Origin: Flavobacterium sp. LC2016-01
GTDB lineage: Bacteria > Bacteroidota > Bacteroidia > Flavobacteriales > Flavobacteriaceae
Direction: 5' to 3'
Assembly: GCF_009711135.1 (NCBI RefSeq)
Contig: NZ_WMIC01000002.1
Coordinates: 248,001 to 312,000, forward strand
Length of the DNA: 64,000 bases
Numbering within the stretch: the stretch's first letter is position 1; each line of letters opens with the position of its first letter. Positions 46,951 to 56,154 of the stretch are shown piece after piece. Both the position numbers and the translations under genes were made by a program. The notes beneath the pieces are model-generated. The model was not told the DNA's origin. It saw only the letters and a program-made list of their open reading frames with translations, and searched no databases.

Positions 46951-47166
46951 TAAACATCTGATTATTAAAGTACTTATCCATTTTTTCTCTCGCTATTTTT
47001 TAAATACTATACAGACAAAATTTATTCTGTTTAAATAAAAATTTCGACAAATTAACTGTAATAATTTTAATAACCCAAATTTTTTAAATTATATTTCTAT
47101 TATTCCTATATAATTTACAAAAACAGGGTGATATATATTACAAATTTCAAAAATGATTAAACAAAA
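46951..47166. other. Intergenic AT-rich region
   Basis: About 216 bases between the hypothetical gene and the terminator of the foldase operon. It is very AT-rich. I see no gene or RNA, and no confident promoter for the minus-strand gene. Confidence 0.4.
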
Positions 47167-47200
47167 AACCCGAAACATTTAAAACGTTTCGGGCTTGTAT
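47167..47200 (-). terminator. Intrinsic terminator after the foldase gene
   Basis: CCCGAAAC (47169-47176) pairs with GTTTCGGG (47186-47193), and the reverse strand ends in a T run (AAAAAA on the plus strand). Confidence 0.75.
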
Positions 47201-47218
47201 TTTTATTTAATTACTAAA

Positions 47219-49318
47219 CTAGTAGTTGAACTGTAGTCTGTTATCTTCAATTTTAGCATTGTTTTTCAAAGCTGGCAACACTCTGTTTGCATCAGATGCA
47301 CTTTGAGATTTTAACTTAGCAACATATTCTGCATGGTTTGCAATTGCAGGAGCTTTAACTGTGCTAACGTTTTTCACTACGTAAACTCCAGTATTTCCTT
47401 CAATTGGTGCAGAAACTTTATTTGCAGCTAAAGCAAATGCATTTCCAACAACTTTAGGCTCTTGTCCAACTCCACCTGGCAACACTGGGTTATCCATAGT
47501 AACGTTAGTCGCTTGCTGAACCGCTACACCAGCACTCTTAGCAACAGCTTCGATGCTAGATCCTGTCATTTTAGCTTTTAAAATTTCAGCTTTTTTCTTG
47601 TTTTTCAAAATTGGCTCTACATAAGGTCTTGCCAAAGTTACAGACACTAAACCTGATTTGTTTTCGCTTTTGTATTGAGCAATTACGTGACCAATATTAG
47701 CTAATTCAAAACGTTTTACATCTCCAATGTTTGTTTCTTTGTCAAATGCCCATCTGATGATGTTTCTTTGGTTTCCTAATGGACCAAATGCTTCATCCAT
47801 AGCTTTTGCAGTTACTGGAGCAGCAACTTTTAAACCTAATTCTTTTGCAGTTGCATTGAAATCTTTATCAGCAGCGTCCATTTCAAATTTAGTTGCTAAT
47901 GTAAATACTTTATCAGAAGTAGCTTCAGATGGCTCGATTTTTTGAGCAATTGTAGCTAAACGAATTCCGTCTTGTTTGTCTGTAATTTTAATAATATGGA
48001 AACCGAATGGAGTTTCAACCAATCCAACTTTACCAATTCCGTTATTGAATACAAAATCATTGAAAGGTTTTACCATTTGGCCTTGACCAAAATATCCTAA
48101 ATCACCACCTTGCTGTGCAGATGAATCATCAGAGCTTGTGAAAGCAAGCATCATGAAACTATCTGGATTAGCCTGAACTTGAGCTAAGATCTCTTCAGCT
48201 TTAGCTTTAGCTTCTTCTTTAGTTCTTTTCTCTTTTTGGTTTGGAGTTTGAGAACCTTCATAACCAATTAAGATATGACTCGCTTTTGCGTTAACACCAG
48301 CTTTAAATCCTAAAGATTTAGAAACAGCGTAATATTTCCCGTAAACATATGGTCCGTAAATTGCTCCCGCAGGCAAGCTGAATAATTTATCAGCATCAAC
48401 AGCTGGCAATGCATTTTTAGGAACATAAGTAGAATCGTAAGGAACATCAGAATTTGAGTTTACAAATTCTGCAATGTTTGTTGCGTTTCTAAAACCTGGT
48501 ACCGAATCAGTTTGTTTTGTTACTTCATTATATTTTGTACCACCTTTTAAAAGTGCAGTGATTTTAGCTTTGATTTCAGCTTCATCTTCTTTAGAAGCTT
48601 TGTCTTCAACTAAAACATATTGAATTTCACGAGTTTCATCCGCTTTGAATTTTTTCTCGTTTTTCTTCATATAATCTACGATATCAGCATCAGAGATTTT
48701 TACGTCACTGTCTTTAATAGAAGAATATAATGCTGCAGCATAACTAAAGTTTACTTTGTTAGCTTCCATTTCATATTTCAACTTTCCTTCACTAGCAGTA
48801 GTATAAAGTCCAGATTTGATTAACGTATTGTAGATTTGGAATTTTGCATTTAATTCTGCATCCTTTTCTTTAGCAGAAATATATTGAGCTGCTTCAGGAT
48901 TAGTTTTAAAGTAATCTTTGAATTTTACAACATCAAACATACCTGCTGCATTCAAAAACATTGGGTTTTTACCAATATTTGGATCTGATTTTAAAACCTC
49001 AATTAAATGTTTTTCACCTACTCTCAATCCTAATTTATCAAATTGAGAAGATAATAAAGCGATTGAAACTTCTTGATCCCAAACTCTGTTTGCAGCTTCA
49101 GTGGAAGTAATTCCTTGACCACTTTTTTCAACATTACTAACTTTAACTCTAAAGTCTTCAAATGAAATATCTTTTCCGTCGATGCTTCCCACATCTTTTG
49201 AACTTTGACTAAATGTTCCTTTATTAAATAGATCTTGTATTATAAATGCAAATAATGCAAGTGCAATAACTCCTATCAATAAAGCGGAACGCTGTCTAAT
49301 TTTTGCTAAAACTGCCAT
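47219..49318 (-). CDS. PpiD/SurA-like peptidyl-prolyl isomerase
   Basis: ATG 49318 gives 699 residues. An N-terminal membrane anchor (RQRSALLIGVIALALFAFIIQ) and a SurA_N-like helical chaperone region precede a PpiC rotamase domain (ASHILIGYEGSQ, GGDLGYFGQGQMVKPF, PFGFHIIKITD). A second degenerate domain follows. It is the PpiD-type foldase anchored in the inner membrane and facing the periplasm. It is the last gene of a reverse-strand run starting at coaX. A longer frame from 49360 has no signal sequence logic and was rejected. Confidence 0.9.
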   Translation of the reverse strand: MAVLAKIRQRSALLIGVIALALFAFIIQDLFNKGTFSQSSKDVGSIDGKDISFEDFRVKVSNVEKSGQGITSTEAANRVWDQEVSIALLSSQFDKLGLRVGEKHLIEVLKSDPNIGKNPMFLNAAGMFDVVKFKDYFKTNPEAAQYISAKEKDAELNAKFQIYNTLIKSGLYTTASEGKLKYEMEANKVNFSYAAALYSSIKDSDVKISDADIVDYMKKNEKKFKADETREIQYVLVEDKASKEDEAEIKAKITALLKGGTKYNEVTKQTDSVPGFRNATNIAEFVNSNSDVPYDSTYVPKNALPAVDADKLFSLPAGAIYGPYVYGKYYAVSKSLGFKAGVNAKASHILIGYEGSQTPNQKEKRTKEEAKAKAEEILAQVQANPDSFMMLAFTSSDDSSAQQGGDLGYFGQGQMVKPFNDFVFNNGIGKVGLVETPFGFHIIKITDKQDGIRLATIAQKIEPSEATSDKVFTLATKFEMDAADKDFNATAKELGLKVAAPVTAKAMDEAFGPLGNQRNIIRWAFDKETNIGDVKRFELANIGHVIAQYKSENKSGLVSVTLARPYVEPILKNKKKAEILKAKMTGSSIEAVAKSAGVAVQQATNVTMDNPVLPGGVGQEPKVVGNAFALAANKVSAPIEGNTGVYVVKNVSTVKAPAIANHAEYVAKLKSQSASDANRVLPALKNNAKIEDNRLQFNY

Positions 49319-49349
49319 TTTTATTATCGTTAATTTTATATTCAGTTTG

Positions 49350-49378
49350 CGAAAATACAATTATCTAGTTAATAACAA
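49350..49378 (-). promoter_or_regulatory. Possible promoter of the foldase gene
   Basis: Read on the reverse strand: TTG (49376-49378), 18 bases, then TATTTTCG (49350-49357), one base off TAnnTTTG. Confidence 0.35.
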
Positions 49379-49426
49379 TACAACTAGCGTTTTATTTTCA
49401 ACAATTTTTTTAATTATTAAAAAAAA

Positions 49427-50686
49427 TCAGTCTTTTATGGTCATTTTCACCAATTCGATTTTCTTATTTGTTGCCTCTTCTATCACAAAATGATAGTTAT
49501 CGATTACAATATTCTCTCCTTTTTGCGGAATTTTCTTAGTTGAATTCACAATAAATCCACCTAAGGTCCCATATGAGTCTTCTTCTGGAATTTCTAATTT
49601 ATAGGTTTCATTTAAATATTCAACATCTAAACGAGCCGAAAACAAGTAACTGCCTTCTCCTAATTCCTGTTCCAAAAGCTCTTCATCAAGATCATGTTCG
49701 TCTTCAATTTCTCCAAAAAGCTCCTCCACAATATCTTCTATGGTAATAATTCCAGAAGTTCCGCCATATTCATCTAATACAACGGCAACGTTTTTTCTTT
49801 TTTTGATCAGAAGATCCAAAGCATCTTTAATCAAAATTGTTTCTGGAACAAACTCCACGGTCATTAAAACAGATTTAATTGTTTTGGGTTTTTTAAACAA
49901 ATCAAAAGAATGGACATATCCCACAATATCATCAAGAGAATTTTGACTGACAACAATCTTAGAGTACCCCGTTTCAATAAAAAGTGCTTTTAAATCTGAA
50001 ACACTTTCAAACAGATCGATATCGACAATTTCTGTACGAGGCGTCATGATATCACGCGCTTTTACACCTGAAAACTCCAATGCATTCTGAAAAATCTGTA
50101 TTTCAGAATCTACTTCTTCATCATCTTCCACAGAATTCATCTGCTCAGTAATATAATTCCCTAACTCTACTTTACTAAAGTACAACTGTACCTGATCGCC
50201 TTCGGTCTTAAAAAATTTCTTTAAAACAAAGTCCGAAATCCAGATAAAAAAAGTCGAAATATAATAAAACAGCTTGTAGAAAACATAAGCTGGAACTGCG
50301 AAAAACTTGATTAAAGAATTGGCATAAATTTGAAAAAATACTTTCGGAAGAAATTCGGCTGTTATTAAAACAATAAAAGTCGAAAGCACAGTTTGAACAA
50401 GCAGACTTGTCAAAGCAGAAAATTGAAATCCTAAACTAACAAAACATTGAAGAATTAAATCTCCCATGTAAAATCCATAAATTACCAGCGCAACATTATT
50501 GCCAATAAGCATTGCCGCAATAAATTTTGACGGATTCTGAGTTAGTCTGGTTAAGATTCTTGACAAAAAGTTATCTTGCTTTTTCTCGATTTCAAGATAA
50601 ATTTTATTAGAGGAAATAAAGGCTATTTCCATTCCCGAAAAAAAGGCTGATAGTATTAAACATAATATTATAATACTAATTTCCAT
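49427..50686 (-). CDS. CNNM/CBS-domain membrane protein (HlyC/CorC family)
   Basis: The 419-residue protein has an N-terminal CNNM membrane domain (ILCLILSAFFSGMEIAFISSNKI, three or four spans). A CBS pair follows (ARDIMTPRTEIVDIDLF, AVVLDEYGGTSGIITIEDIVEELFGEIEDEHD), then a CorC_HlyC domain (YLFSARLDVEYLNETYKLEI). Members are linked to Mg2+ or Co2+ transport; GldE of the gliding system belongs to the same superfamily. This one lies beside lptC-like genes, not with other gld genes. Confidence 0.9.
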   Translation of the reverse strand: MEISIIILCLILSAFFSGMEIAFISSNKIYLEIEKKQDNFLSRILTRLTQNPSKFIAAMLIGNNVALVIYGFYMGDLILQCFVSLGFQFSALTSLLVQTVLSTFIVLITAEFLPKVFFQIYANSLIKFFAVPAYVFYKLFYYISTFFIWISDFVLKKFFKTEGDQVQLYFSKVELGNYITEQMNSVEDDEEVDSEIQIFQNALEFSGVKARDIMTPRTEIVDIDLFESVSDLKALFIETGYSKIVVSQNSLDDIVGYVHSFDLFKKPKTIKSVLMTVEFVPETILIKDALDLLIKKRKNVAVVLDEYGGTSGIITIEDIVEELFGEIEDEHDLDEELLEQELGEGSYLFSARLDVEYLNETYKLEIPEEDSYGTLGGFIVNSTKKIPQKGENIVIDNYHFVIEEATNKKIELVKMTIKD

Positions 50687-50688
50687 TT

Positions 50689-50883
50689 TTACTGTTTTTT
50701 ATAATGATCGTAAAATTTCTTATTATATTTTCTTCTGAAGAAAAACATAAAAACACTTACCGCCGCAATCGCAAAACTTAACCACGGACTAGCAACAGGA
50801 TCATTTAATTTAGTAATTCCGTCATAAATAAAAGCAGCGGCAACTACTAGGTAAAGGTATTGTGTAAATTTTGATAAACCCAT
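50689..50883 (-). CDS. Small hypothetical membrane protein
   Basis: The 64-residue protein has two hydrophobic segments (about 7-22 and 32-49) and a basic tail (FFRRKYNKKFYDHYKKQ). It starts with ATG 8 bases after the LptC gene and ends two bases before the CNNM gene, so it belongs to the operon. No family is recognised. Confidence 0.7.
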   Translation of the reverse strand: MGLSKFTQYLYLVVAAAFIYDGITKLNDPVASPWLSFAIAAVSVFMFFFRRKYNKKFYDHYKKQ

Positions 50884-50891
50884 AATAATTT

Positions 50892-51443
50892 TTATTCGTT
50901 TGATTCAATTTCACCGCTTATTCGCTGCGAATTAATCATTTTAAAATCTTTGCTAAAATCTATTCCCTGCCCATTTGATACTCCTTTTGCATCTGTAAGC
51001 TTAAATTTTCTTTCTGTATAAAACCACTCGTTTTTCTGGTCAAAATATAACTGCTCTGTCTCTAGCATCTGACCTGTTTCTGAAGTGATTTTTACTTTTC
51101 CCTGCAAATCTATTATTCCAGTCTCTTTATAAGAAACCGCATAATTTGATCTGATAAAAGTACGCTTTTGTTTTTTATCATATAAAGTCACATCAATTCC
51201 TTTTGGGAAATCTGTGAAAGGAAATTCAAGATTAGAATAATCCAACATTTTAGGACTAATCAAAACACCCGTTATACGGCCAGAATCAGTATATTTTATG
51301 TTAACAGTATCCGCGTCACTTCCTGGAACAAATTCGGCAAAATTGCTTCGCTGTACTTCTTTAAAGTTACTTTCGCACCCAAAAAACAGTGTCACAGCAA
51401 GAACTGTGACAGCGGTTATTGTATATCTTTTTGGTAAATTCAT
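50892..51443 (-). CDS. lptC: LPS export protein LptC-like lipoprotein
   Basis: The 183-residue protein starts with a signal and lipobox (VLAVTLFFGC) and then LptC-like beta-jellyroll strands (DSGRITGVLISPKMLDYSN, IDVTLYDKKQKRTFIRSNYAVSY, ITSETGQMLETEQLYFDQKNEWFYTE). LptC links the LptB2FG ABC transporter to the periplasmic bridge that moves LPS outward. In this phylum it is often annotated as a lipoprotein. The neighbours support an envelope role. Confidence 0.85.
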   Translation of the reverse strand: MNLPKRYTITAVTVLAVTLFFGCESNFKEVQRSNFAEFVPGSDADTVNIKYTDSGRITGVLISPKMLDYSNLEFPFTDFPKGIDVTLYDKKQKRTFIRSNYAVSYKETGIIDLQGKVKITSETGQMLETEQLYFDQKNEWFYTERKFKLTDAKGVSNGQGIDFSKDFKMINSQRISGEIESNE

Positions 51444-51493
51444 TTGCCAAAAGTAGTAAATTGTAATGAGGTTCTAAAAATATAACTGAGGTA

Positions 51494-52723
51494 TTACTCG
51501 ATTTTACGTTGTCTAAACCATTTGTCATTGAAAGAGAAACTTGCACTGAAGTTTAAGTAATTCTCCTGAATCAACCCTGCAGAAGTTGTTCCTCTTTTAC
51601 CAAATTCAATCCCAACGTTCACATTTGAAAAAGAACCTGTAATAGGGAAACCTGCGCCTAGAGTCATTCCTACATCGTTGATTGACTGGTTATTAATCAC
51701 CAATCCGATTTTTTCATATTTCAAACCAGCTCTGTAAGTAACTCTGCTGAAATAATTTGTAAATGAAGTATAATTAGGAATATAATACCCTCCAAGAGCA
51801 TATTTTGTATATTTTTCATAACGGACATCATCGCTTGAATTGTAATAATTCTGAAATTGTCCTGCACCTTGAAATGCCAATGTAGTACCAACAAGCCATT
51901 TTCTAGGTATACCAACACCCCCGCCAATTGTCACTTTATTACCCATTTTTAATTTTGCTGAAACTGGATCAGATGTAATAGGATCTGGATCGTCAGTTAC
52001 CGAAATTACTCTTGTATTGTCAGCATTTAATGTACTTGCAAATGTGTAATTTAAACTAGTAAACAACATCATTTTTTTATAGATCTTAGTCTGATACATT
52101 GTTCCGATATTAAAATTAACACCAGACAGTTCCGATTTATTTGTTTCTGTCGTTGCATTTGAAACACCTGTAATTGCCTCTAGACTTGTTGTAGTAATTG
52201 ATCCAAAGTTGTATTGCATATCAGCTCCAATATTCCAATTTGGCTTAATTTTATAACCTAAACCAATGAACACCTTATTAACACCGCCTTTACCTTGAAA
52301 TTGGCTGTTTGTTGCTCCTTCTGTATCTGTATTATCGTTTAAGATTTTGTATCCAACTGAAGTTAACGGAACCAAACCAAAAGCTGCACCTAATTTTCCC
52401 ATTGGAATTCCTACCAATAAATAATCAAAAGTTGCTCGCTGTGCTTTTTCAGAATGATCAGAATTTTTTAATGTAGAAGTACCAAAACTTCCTCCAACTG
52501 TAAATGTAGTTTGTCTTAAACTAGCATAACTTGAAGGATTATCAACATTCAAGTGAATACTATCTTGTTCTATTGAAACCCCAGCCATAGATCTGTTTTC
52601 TAGAGTACCTTTAAATCTTGCATCTCCAATTCCGTAAAAAGAATATGGCGAAGCTGTACCTTGCTGAGCAAATGAAACGAACGAGATAAGTAAACAAGCA
52701 CTTATTATAATTTTTTTAATCAT
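51494..52723 (-). CDS. Outer-membrane beta-barrel protein (FadL-like)
   Basis: The 409-residue protein has a signal peptide (LLISFVSFAQ) and an N-terminal segment (SPYSFYGIGDARFKG, NRSMAGVSI, NVDNPSSYASL) typical of Bacteroidota FadL-like transport barrels. Many amphipathic strands follow and the end is SFNDKWFRQRKIE. The specific ligand is unknown. It overlaps the end of coaX by eight bases and lies 50 bases before lptC. Confidence 0.7.
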   Translation of the reverse strand: MIKKIIISACLLISFVSFAQQGTASPYSFYGIGDARFKGTLENRSMAGVSIEQDSIHLNVDNPSSYASLRQTTFTVGGSFGTSTLKNSDHSEKAQRATFDYLLVGIPMGKLGAAFGLVPLTSVGYKILNDNTDTEGATNSQFQGKGGVNKVFIGLGYKIKPNWNIGADMQYNFGSITTTSLEAITGVSNATTETNKSELSGVNFNIGTMYQTKIYKKMMLFTSLNYTFASTLNADNTRVISVTDDPDPITSDPVSAKLKMGNKVTIGGGVGIPRKWLVGTTLAFQGAGQFQNYYNSSDDVRYEKYTKYALGGYYIPNYTSFTNYFSRVTYRAGLKYEKIGLVINNQSINDVGMTLGAGFPITGSFSNVNVGIEFGKRGTTSAGLIQENYLNFSASFSFNDKWFRQRKIE

Positions 52724-53450
52724 TGTCGATTTTATATTGAAATGTTTGGTTCAAACTTTCTAATAGGAAATTTGAATTGGCAAATATGGTATTTTTTAAT
52801 CGTTTAGCCAAAAATTCTGCATCACCTCCCGTTAAAATTATTATAAAATTTGCAAACGCCGCCCGATATTCATCGATAAAACCGTCGATCTCATAGACGA
52901 AGCCATTAACAACTCCTGAATGAATAGCTTCTGCAGTAGAATTTCCTACATATGATTCTGGTTCTTGAAAAGTCAGCAAAGGCAGTTTAGCCGTGAATTG
53001 ATGCAGCGATTCATATCGTAATCTAAGTCCCGGTGAGATTGCTCCACCCAGATAATTATCATTTTCGTCGATAAAATCGTAGGTAATACAAGTTCCAGCG
53101 TCAATTACTAATCTGTTTTTTTTAGGAAATTTCAGAGTTGCACCAGCTGCCAAAATCATTCGGTCAATTCCTAAAGTTTTTGGAGTTGCATATTTATTAT
53201 GAAAAGGAAAAATATCTTCATGAGTAAAAAAATGAATATTTAATCGATTTTCGAAGATTAAAAAAGACTGTTTTTCTATACTTCCGACAGAAGCAACAAC
53301 CAAATCGGAGCAATTTTGAAATTTTTCTAATATTTCTTTAATTTTTTTTTCGAGTTCATTTTTCTCAAAAACAAAATTCTCCAAAGCAGTATTTCCCTCA
53401 AAGACAGACGCTTTAATTCTTGTATTCCCAATATCTACAGTTAAAATCAT
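52716..53450 (-). CDS. coaX: Type III pantothenate kinase
   Basis: The 244-residue protein begins MILTVDIGNTRIKASVFEGN, the ASKHA phosphate-binding motif, with later blocks LGIDRMILAAGA, DAGTCITYDF and GGAISPGLRLR. It phosphorylates pantothenate in the first step of coenzyme A synthesis. ATG 53450 was chosen; the 65-residue upstream extension of the frame crosses the tRNA-Phe gene on the other strand and has no coding sense. It heads the reverse-strand run toward lptC and the foldase. Confidence 0.95.
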   Translation of the reverse strand: MILTVDIGNTRIKASVFEGNTALENFVFEKNELEKKIKEILEKFQNCSDLVVASVGSIEKQSFLIFENRLNIHFFTHEDIFPFHNKYATPKTLGIDRMILAAGATLKFPKKNRLVIDAGTCITYDFIDENDNYLGGAISPGLRLRYESLHQFTAKLPLLTFQEPESYVGNSTAEAIHSGVVNGFVYEIDGFIDEYRAAFANFIIILTGGDAEFLAKRLKNTIFANSNFLLESLNQTFQYKIDND

Positions 53451-53502
53451 ATCTATTTTATTACCATTGCGAAGATACGAATTGATTTTTTTAAAAAAAT
53501 GT

Positions 53503-53533
53503 TTTGGATAAACGAAAAATGATTCTATCTTTG
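53503..53533 (+). promoter_or_regulatory. Promoter of tRNA-Phe
   Basis: TTTG (53503-53506), 19 bases, then TATCTTTG (53526-53533): a full consensus match 21 bases before the mature tRNA. Confidence 0.75.
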
Positions 53534-53554
53534 CACCCGCATTGAGCACAAGAC

Positions 53555-53630
53555 GGTACCTTAGCTCAGATGGTAGAGCAATGGACTGAAAATCCATGTG
53601 TCCCTGGTTCGATCCCTGGAGGTACCACCA
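53555..53630 (+). tRNA. tRNA-Phe (GAA)
   Basis: The cloverleaf has a perfect 7-base acceptor stem (GGTACCT with AGGTACC), a D arm (GCTCAGATGGTAGAGC) and an anticodon arm ATGGA-CTGAAAA-TCCAT with anticodon GAA. The T arm is CCTGG-TTCGATC-CCTGG. The 3' CCA is encoded (53628-53630). The central pair of the T stem is a T-T mismatch. Confidence 0.97.
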
Positions 53631-53663
53631 AAACCCGAATAGCAATATTCGGGTTTTTTGTTT
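53630..53663 (+). terminator. Intrinsic terminator after tRNA-Phe
   Basis: AAAACCCGAATA (53630-53641) pairs with TATTCGGGTTTT (53646-53657) around a GCAA tetraloop and is followed by T residues. Confidence 0.85.
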
Positions 53664-53681
53664 TTATAACTTTTCTATTTT

Positions 53682-53774
53682 ACCGCAAAGCACGCTAAGA
53701 TTTAACGCAAAAGTTCGCAAAGTTAAATTAATAACCTTGCGAACTTTGTGCTTTTCCTTAGCGTGCTTTGCGGT
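53682..53774 (+). repeat. Nested palindromic repeat, GCAAAGTTCGCAAAG family
   Basis: The outer arms ACCGCAAAGCACGCTAAG (53682-53699) and CTTAGCGTGCTTTGCGGT (53757-53774) are exact inverted repeats. Inner arms around GTTCGCAAAG (53713-53722) and GCGAACTTTG (53739-53748) also pair. It shares core words and architecture with 27821-27966. It may also end transcription of the TonB receptor gene on the other strand. Confidence 0.75.
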
Positions 53775-53784
53775 TAAATAAAGT

Positions 53785-55992
53785 CTATAAATTGAAATTA
53801 ACGCCCAGAACGATATTTCTTCCAATATTAGGAATACCGTCTGTTTTTAATCTTGAAAGATGTGCAATGTATCTTTTATCAAATAAATTGTTTCCGTTTA
53901 AGTTAATATCAAAAGCTGTTTTTCCTAACTTCACAGTTCCTCCAAAACCAAGATTCACCAAAGTATAACCTTTAGAAGCTGTTTCAAAACCGCTCACATT
54001 ATCTTGACTAAAAGTTGAAGAAACATTTAAAGAGGCGAAACCTTCGCTTAGCCAGTTTTTGATATTAAACTCAGTTCTAAGCGTATTATTCCAGTTGTTT
54101 GCCGGAATTAAAGGCAAATAATCATCATTGTCTTTTTTACCAGTTACGGTTTCAAAGCTCGTTTCAAAATGCAGCCAGTCCAGCGGATGCGGGTGAATAT
54201 GCAAGCCAGCTTCACCTCCAAATAATTTGGCATTATCCTGAACATAAGCAAACACATCATTATTCTCTAAAATTTCTCCAGTTGGAGAAGTATAAATATA
54301 ATTGTTCACATGATTATAGAATCCGTTGACGAAAAATTCAAAATGCGAATTTTTATATTCTAAGTTTAAATCGGTTTGAACGTTTTGTTCTGTTTTTAAA
54401 TTTGCATTTCCAATTTCGTAACGGTTTGTTCCTTCGTGAACACCGTTTGAAGTTAACTCGGCTAAGTTTGGTGCTCTAAAACCAGTTGCAACATTTAAAC
54501 GAAGCGTTAATGGCTCTGCTAATTTTGTTTTATATCCTAATGAAGCATTAAAGCTGTCAAAAGATCGGTCTAAAGCTTGGAAATAGCCTTCTTCACCTTC
54601 AATTCCGTGTGCTATAGAGCTAATATTTCTATTGTCAAAACGTAATCCAGCTTGAATAACGCTGCTGTCCCATTCATAATTTGCTGTTCCAAAAACACCA
54701 AAATCATTTGTTGTAGCATCCGGAATCAAATATTCTTCACCCGAATTTGTATTCGTCTGATGCATTCCCTGAACACCTAAAATGGTTTCAATTTTTCCAA
54801 ATTTTGGAAAATGATATTTAGCATTGTAATTTAACGTATTAAGTTTCATGTGCAATGAAGCTTCGTTGCTGTCTTCAAATTCGCTTCGATCATTTGAGAT
54901 ATAACCTAAATCAACATCTAATTTTGAATTTTCAAAAAAGACAACATTATTCAAACTCAATAAGTGATTAAAAATGCCTTGTCTAGGAAATTGCGTGTCT
55001 TTGCTTGAAGATTGTTCTGCAATTCCATCTTCTGGAATTCCAATATCCAATTTATTGTAATTGTATCTTAAAACACTAGAAAAAGTAGAATTGCTGTAGC
55101 CAATTCCGGTTTTAAAATCGGTTTCATTATAACGCGAATTTGTCACGCGGTCACCATCGGCAATTTTATAGTCTGAATGTGTGTTGTAACTTCCTCGGGC
55201 TAAAAATTTCCAATTTTCTGTAGAAGTTTTTAATCCAATAGATGAATTGCTTCCCTGTGTATTTGTGAAATACTTTTGGCTGAAATTTGCTTTAAAATCA
55301 CCTGCATCAGCAAATTTTTCTGGATTAAAATATAAAACTCCTCCCAAAGCATCTGAACCATATAATAATGAAGCTGGTCCTTTTATAACTTCAACACTTT
55401 CAATTCCGGCATCATTTAAACCTAAACCGTGCTCGTCTCCAAACTGCTGATTTTCGATACGAACACCTTGAGAATAAACCAAAACTCTATTCCCGCTAAG
55501 TCCGCGAATTACAGGTTTCCCGATTGAAGTTCCTGTCGAAATTTGAGAAACTCCGGGAATTGTCGCCAAACCTTCAATTAAAGTTGAAGTCCCTTTTTGC
55601 TGTAAAGTTTTGATACTTTCGTGTTCAATTTTCATTACATTCTGCGACTGCAATTTATTAAATGGCGTAGAAACAACTACTTCATCCATTTCCATAATTG
55701 ATTGTAAAAGTGTAATATTCAGCGTATTTTCTTTTGTTAATTTCGCAATAGTTTGATTTTGATTGGCATATCCAACAAAATTAAAAGCAAGTCGTAAACT
55801 TCCGTTTGGAAGATTGTTCATTTCGTATTTCCCGTTTGCGTCTGTTGTTGTTCCTTTATGTAATTCGGGTGCGTATACAGAAACGCCTGGCATTGGCTGA
55901 TTTTGATTGTCGGTAACAATTCCTGAAACCGAATTTTGAGCAGAAAGTACGCTCGAAAAACCCAAAATTAGGGCTAGTAGTAATTTTTTCAT
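53785..55992 (-). CDS. TonB-dependent receptor, probably for a metal or metal complex
   Basis: The 735-residue receptor has a signal peptide ending VLSAQ and a carboxypeptidase-like domain (SGIVTDNQNQPMPGVSVYAPELHKGTTTD, about 22-105). A plug follows (GKPVIRGLSGNRVLVYSQGV, GDEHGLGLNDAGIESVEVIKGPASLLYGSDALGGVLYF), then a barrel ending GVNFNL. There is no STN domain, unlike the receptors at 5427-21526. The GDEHG plug motif and the upstream His/Cys-rich protein fit receptors for zinc or copper, but this is inference. Confidence 0.88.
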   Translation of the reverse strand: MKKLLLALILGFSSVLSAQNSVSGIVTDNQNQPMPGVSVYAPELHKGTTTDANGKYEMNNLPNGSLRLAFNFVGYANQNQTIAKLTKENTLNITLLQSIMEMDEVVVSTPFNKLQSQNVMKIEHESIKTLQQKGTSTLIEGLATIPGVSQISTGTSIGKPVIRGLSGNRVLVYSQGVRIENQQFGDEHGLGLNDAGIESVEVIKGPASLLYGSDALGGVLYFNPEKFADAGDFKANFSQKYFTNTQGSNSSIGLKTSTENWKFLARGSYNTHSDYKIADGDRVTNSRYNETDFKTGIGYSNSTFSSVLRYNYNKLDIGIPEDGIAEQSSSKDTQFPRQGIFNHLLSLNNVVFFENSKLDVDLGYISNDRSEFEDSNEASLHMKLNTLNYNAKYHFPKFGKIETILGVQGMHQTNTNSGEEYLIPDATTNDFGVFGTANYEWDSSVIQAGLRFDNRNISSIAHGIEGEEGYFQALDRSFDSFNASLGYKTKLAEPLTLRLNVATGFRAPNLAELTSNGVHEGTNRYEIGNANLKTEQNVQTDLNLEYKNSHFEFFVNGFYNHVNNYIYTSPTGEILENNDVFAYVQDNAKLFGGEAGLHIHPHPLDWLHFETSFETVTGKKDNDDYLPLIPANNWNNTLRTEFNIKNWLSEGFASLNVSSTFSQDNVSGFETASKGYTLVNLGFGGTVKLGKTAFDINLNGNNLFDKRYIAHLSRLKTDGIPNIGRNIVLGVNFNL

Positions 55993-56154
55993 TTGGAAAT
56001 GATGCTATAGTTAATTGATTTTTTTCTTTTGAATGAAAAAACAAAAACGAACAGTAAAGCATTCTAATCCTGATTTATTGAAATAGGATTAGGAAACTCA
56101 ATGTAATTTGAATTTAAATTAAAAGAAATGTGATTTTTTTCGAATGATCGAAAT

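Noticed and set aside
53451..53645. Extension of the coaX frame upstream
   Set aside because: It crosses the tRNA-Phe gene on the opposite strand, and the ASKHA motif begins right at ATG 53450.
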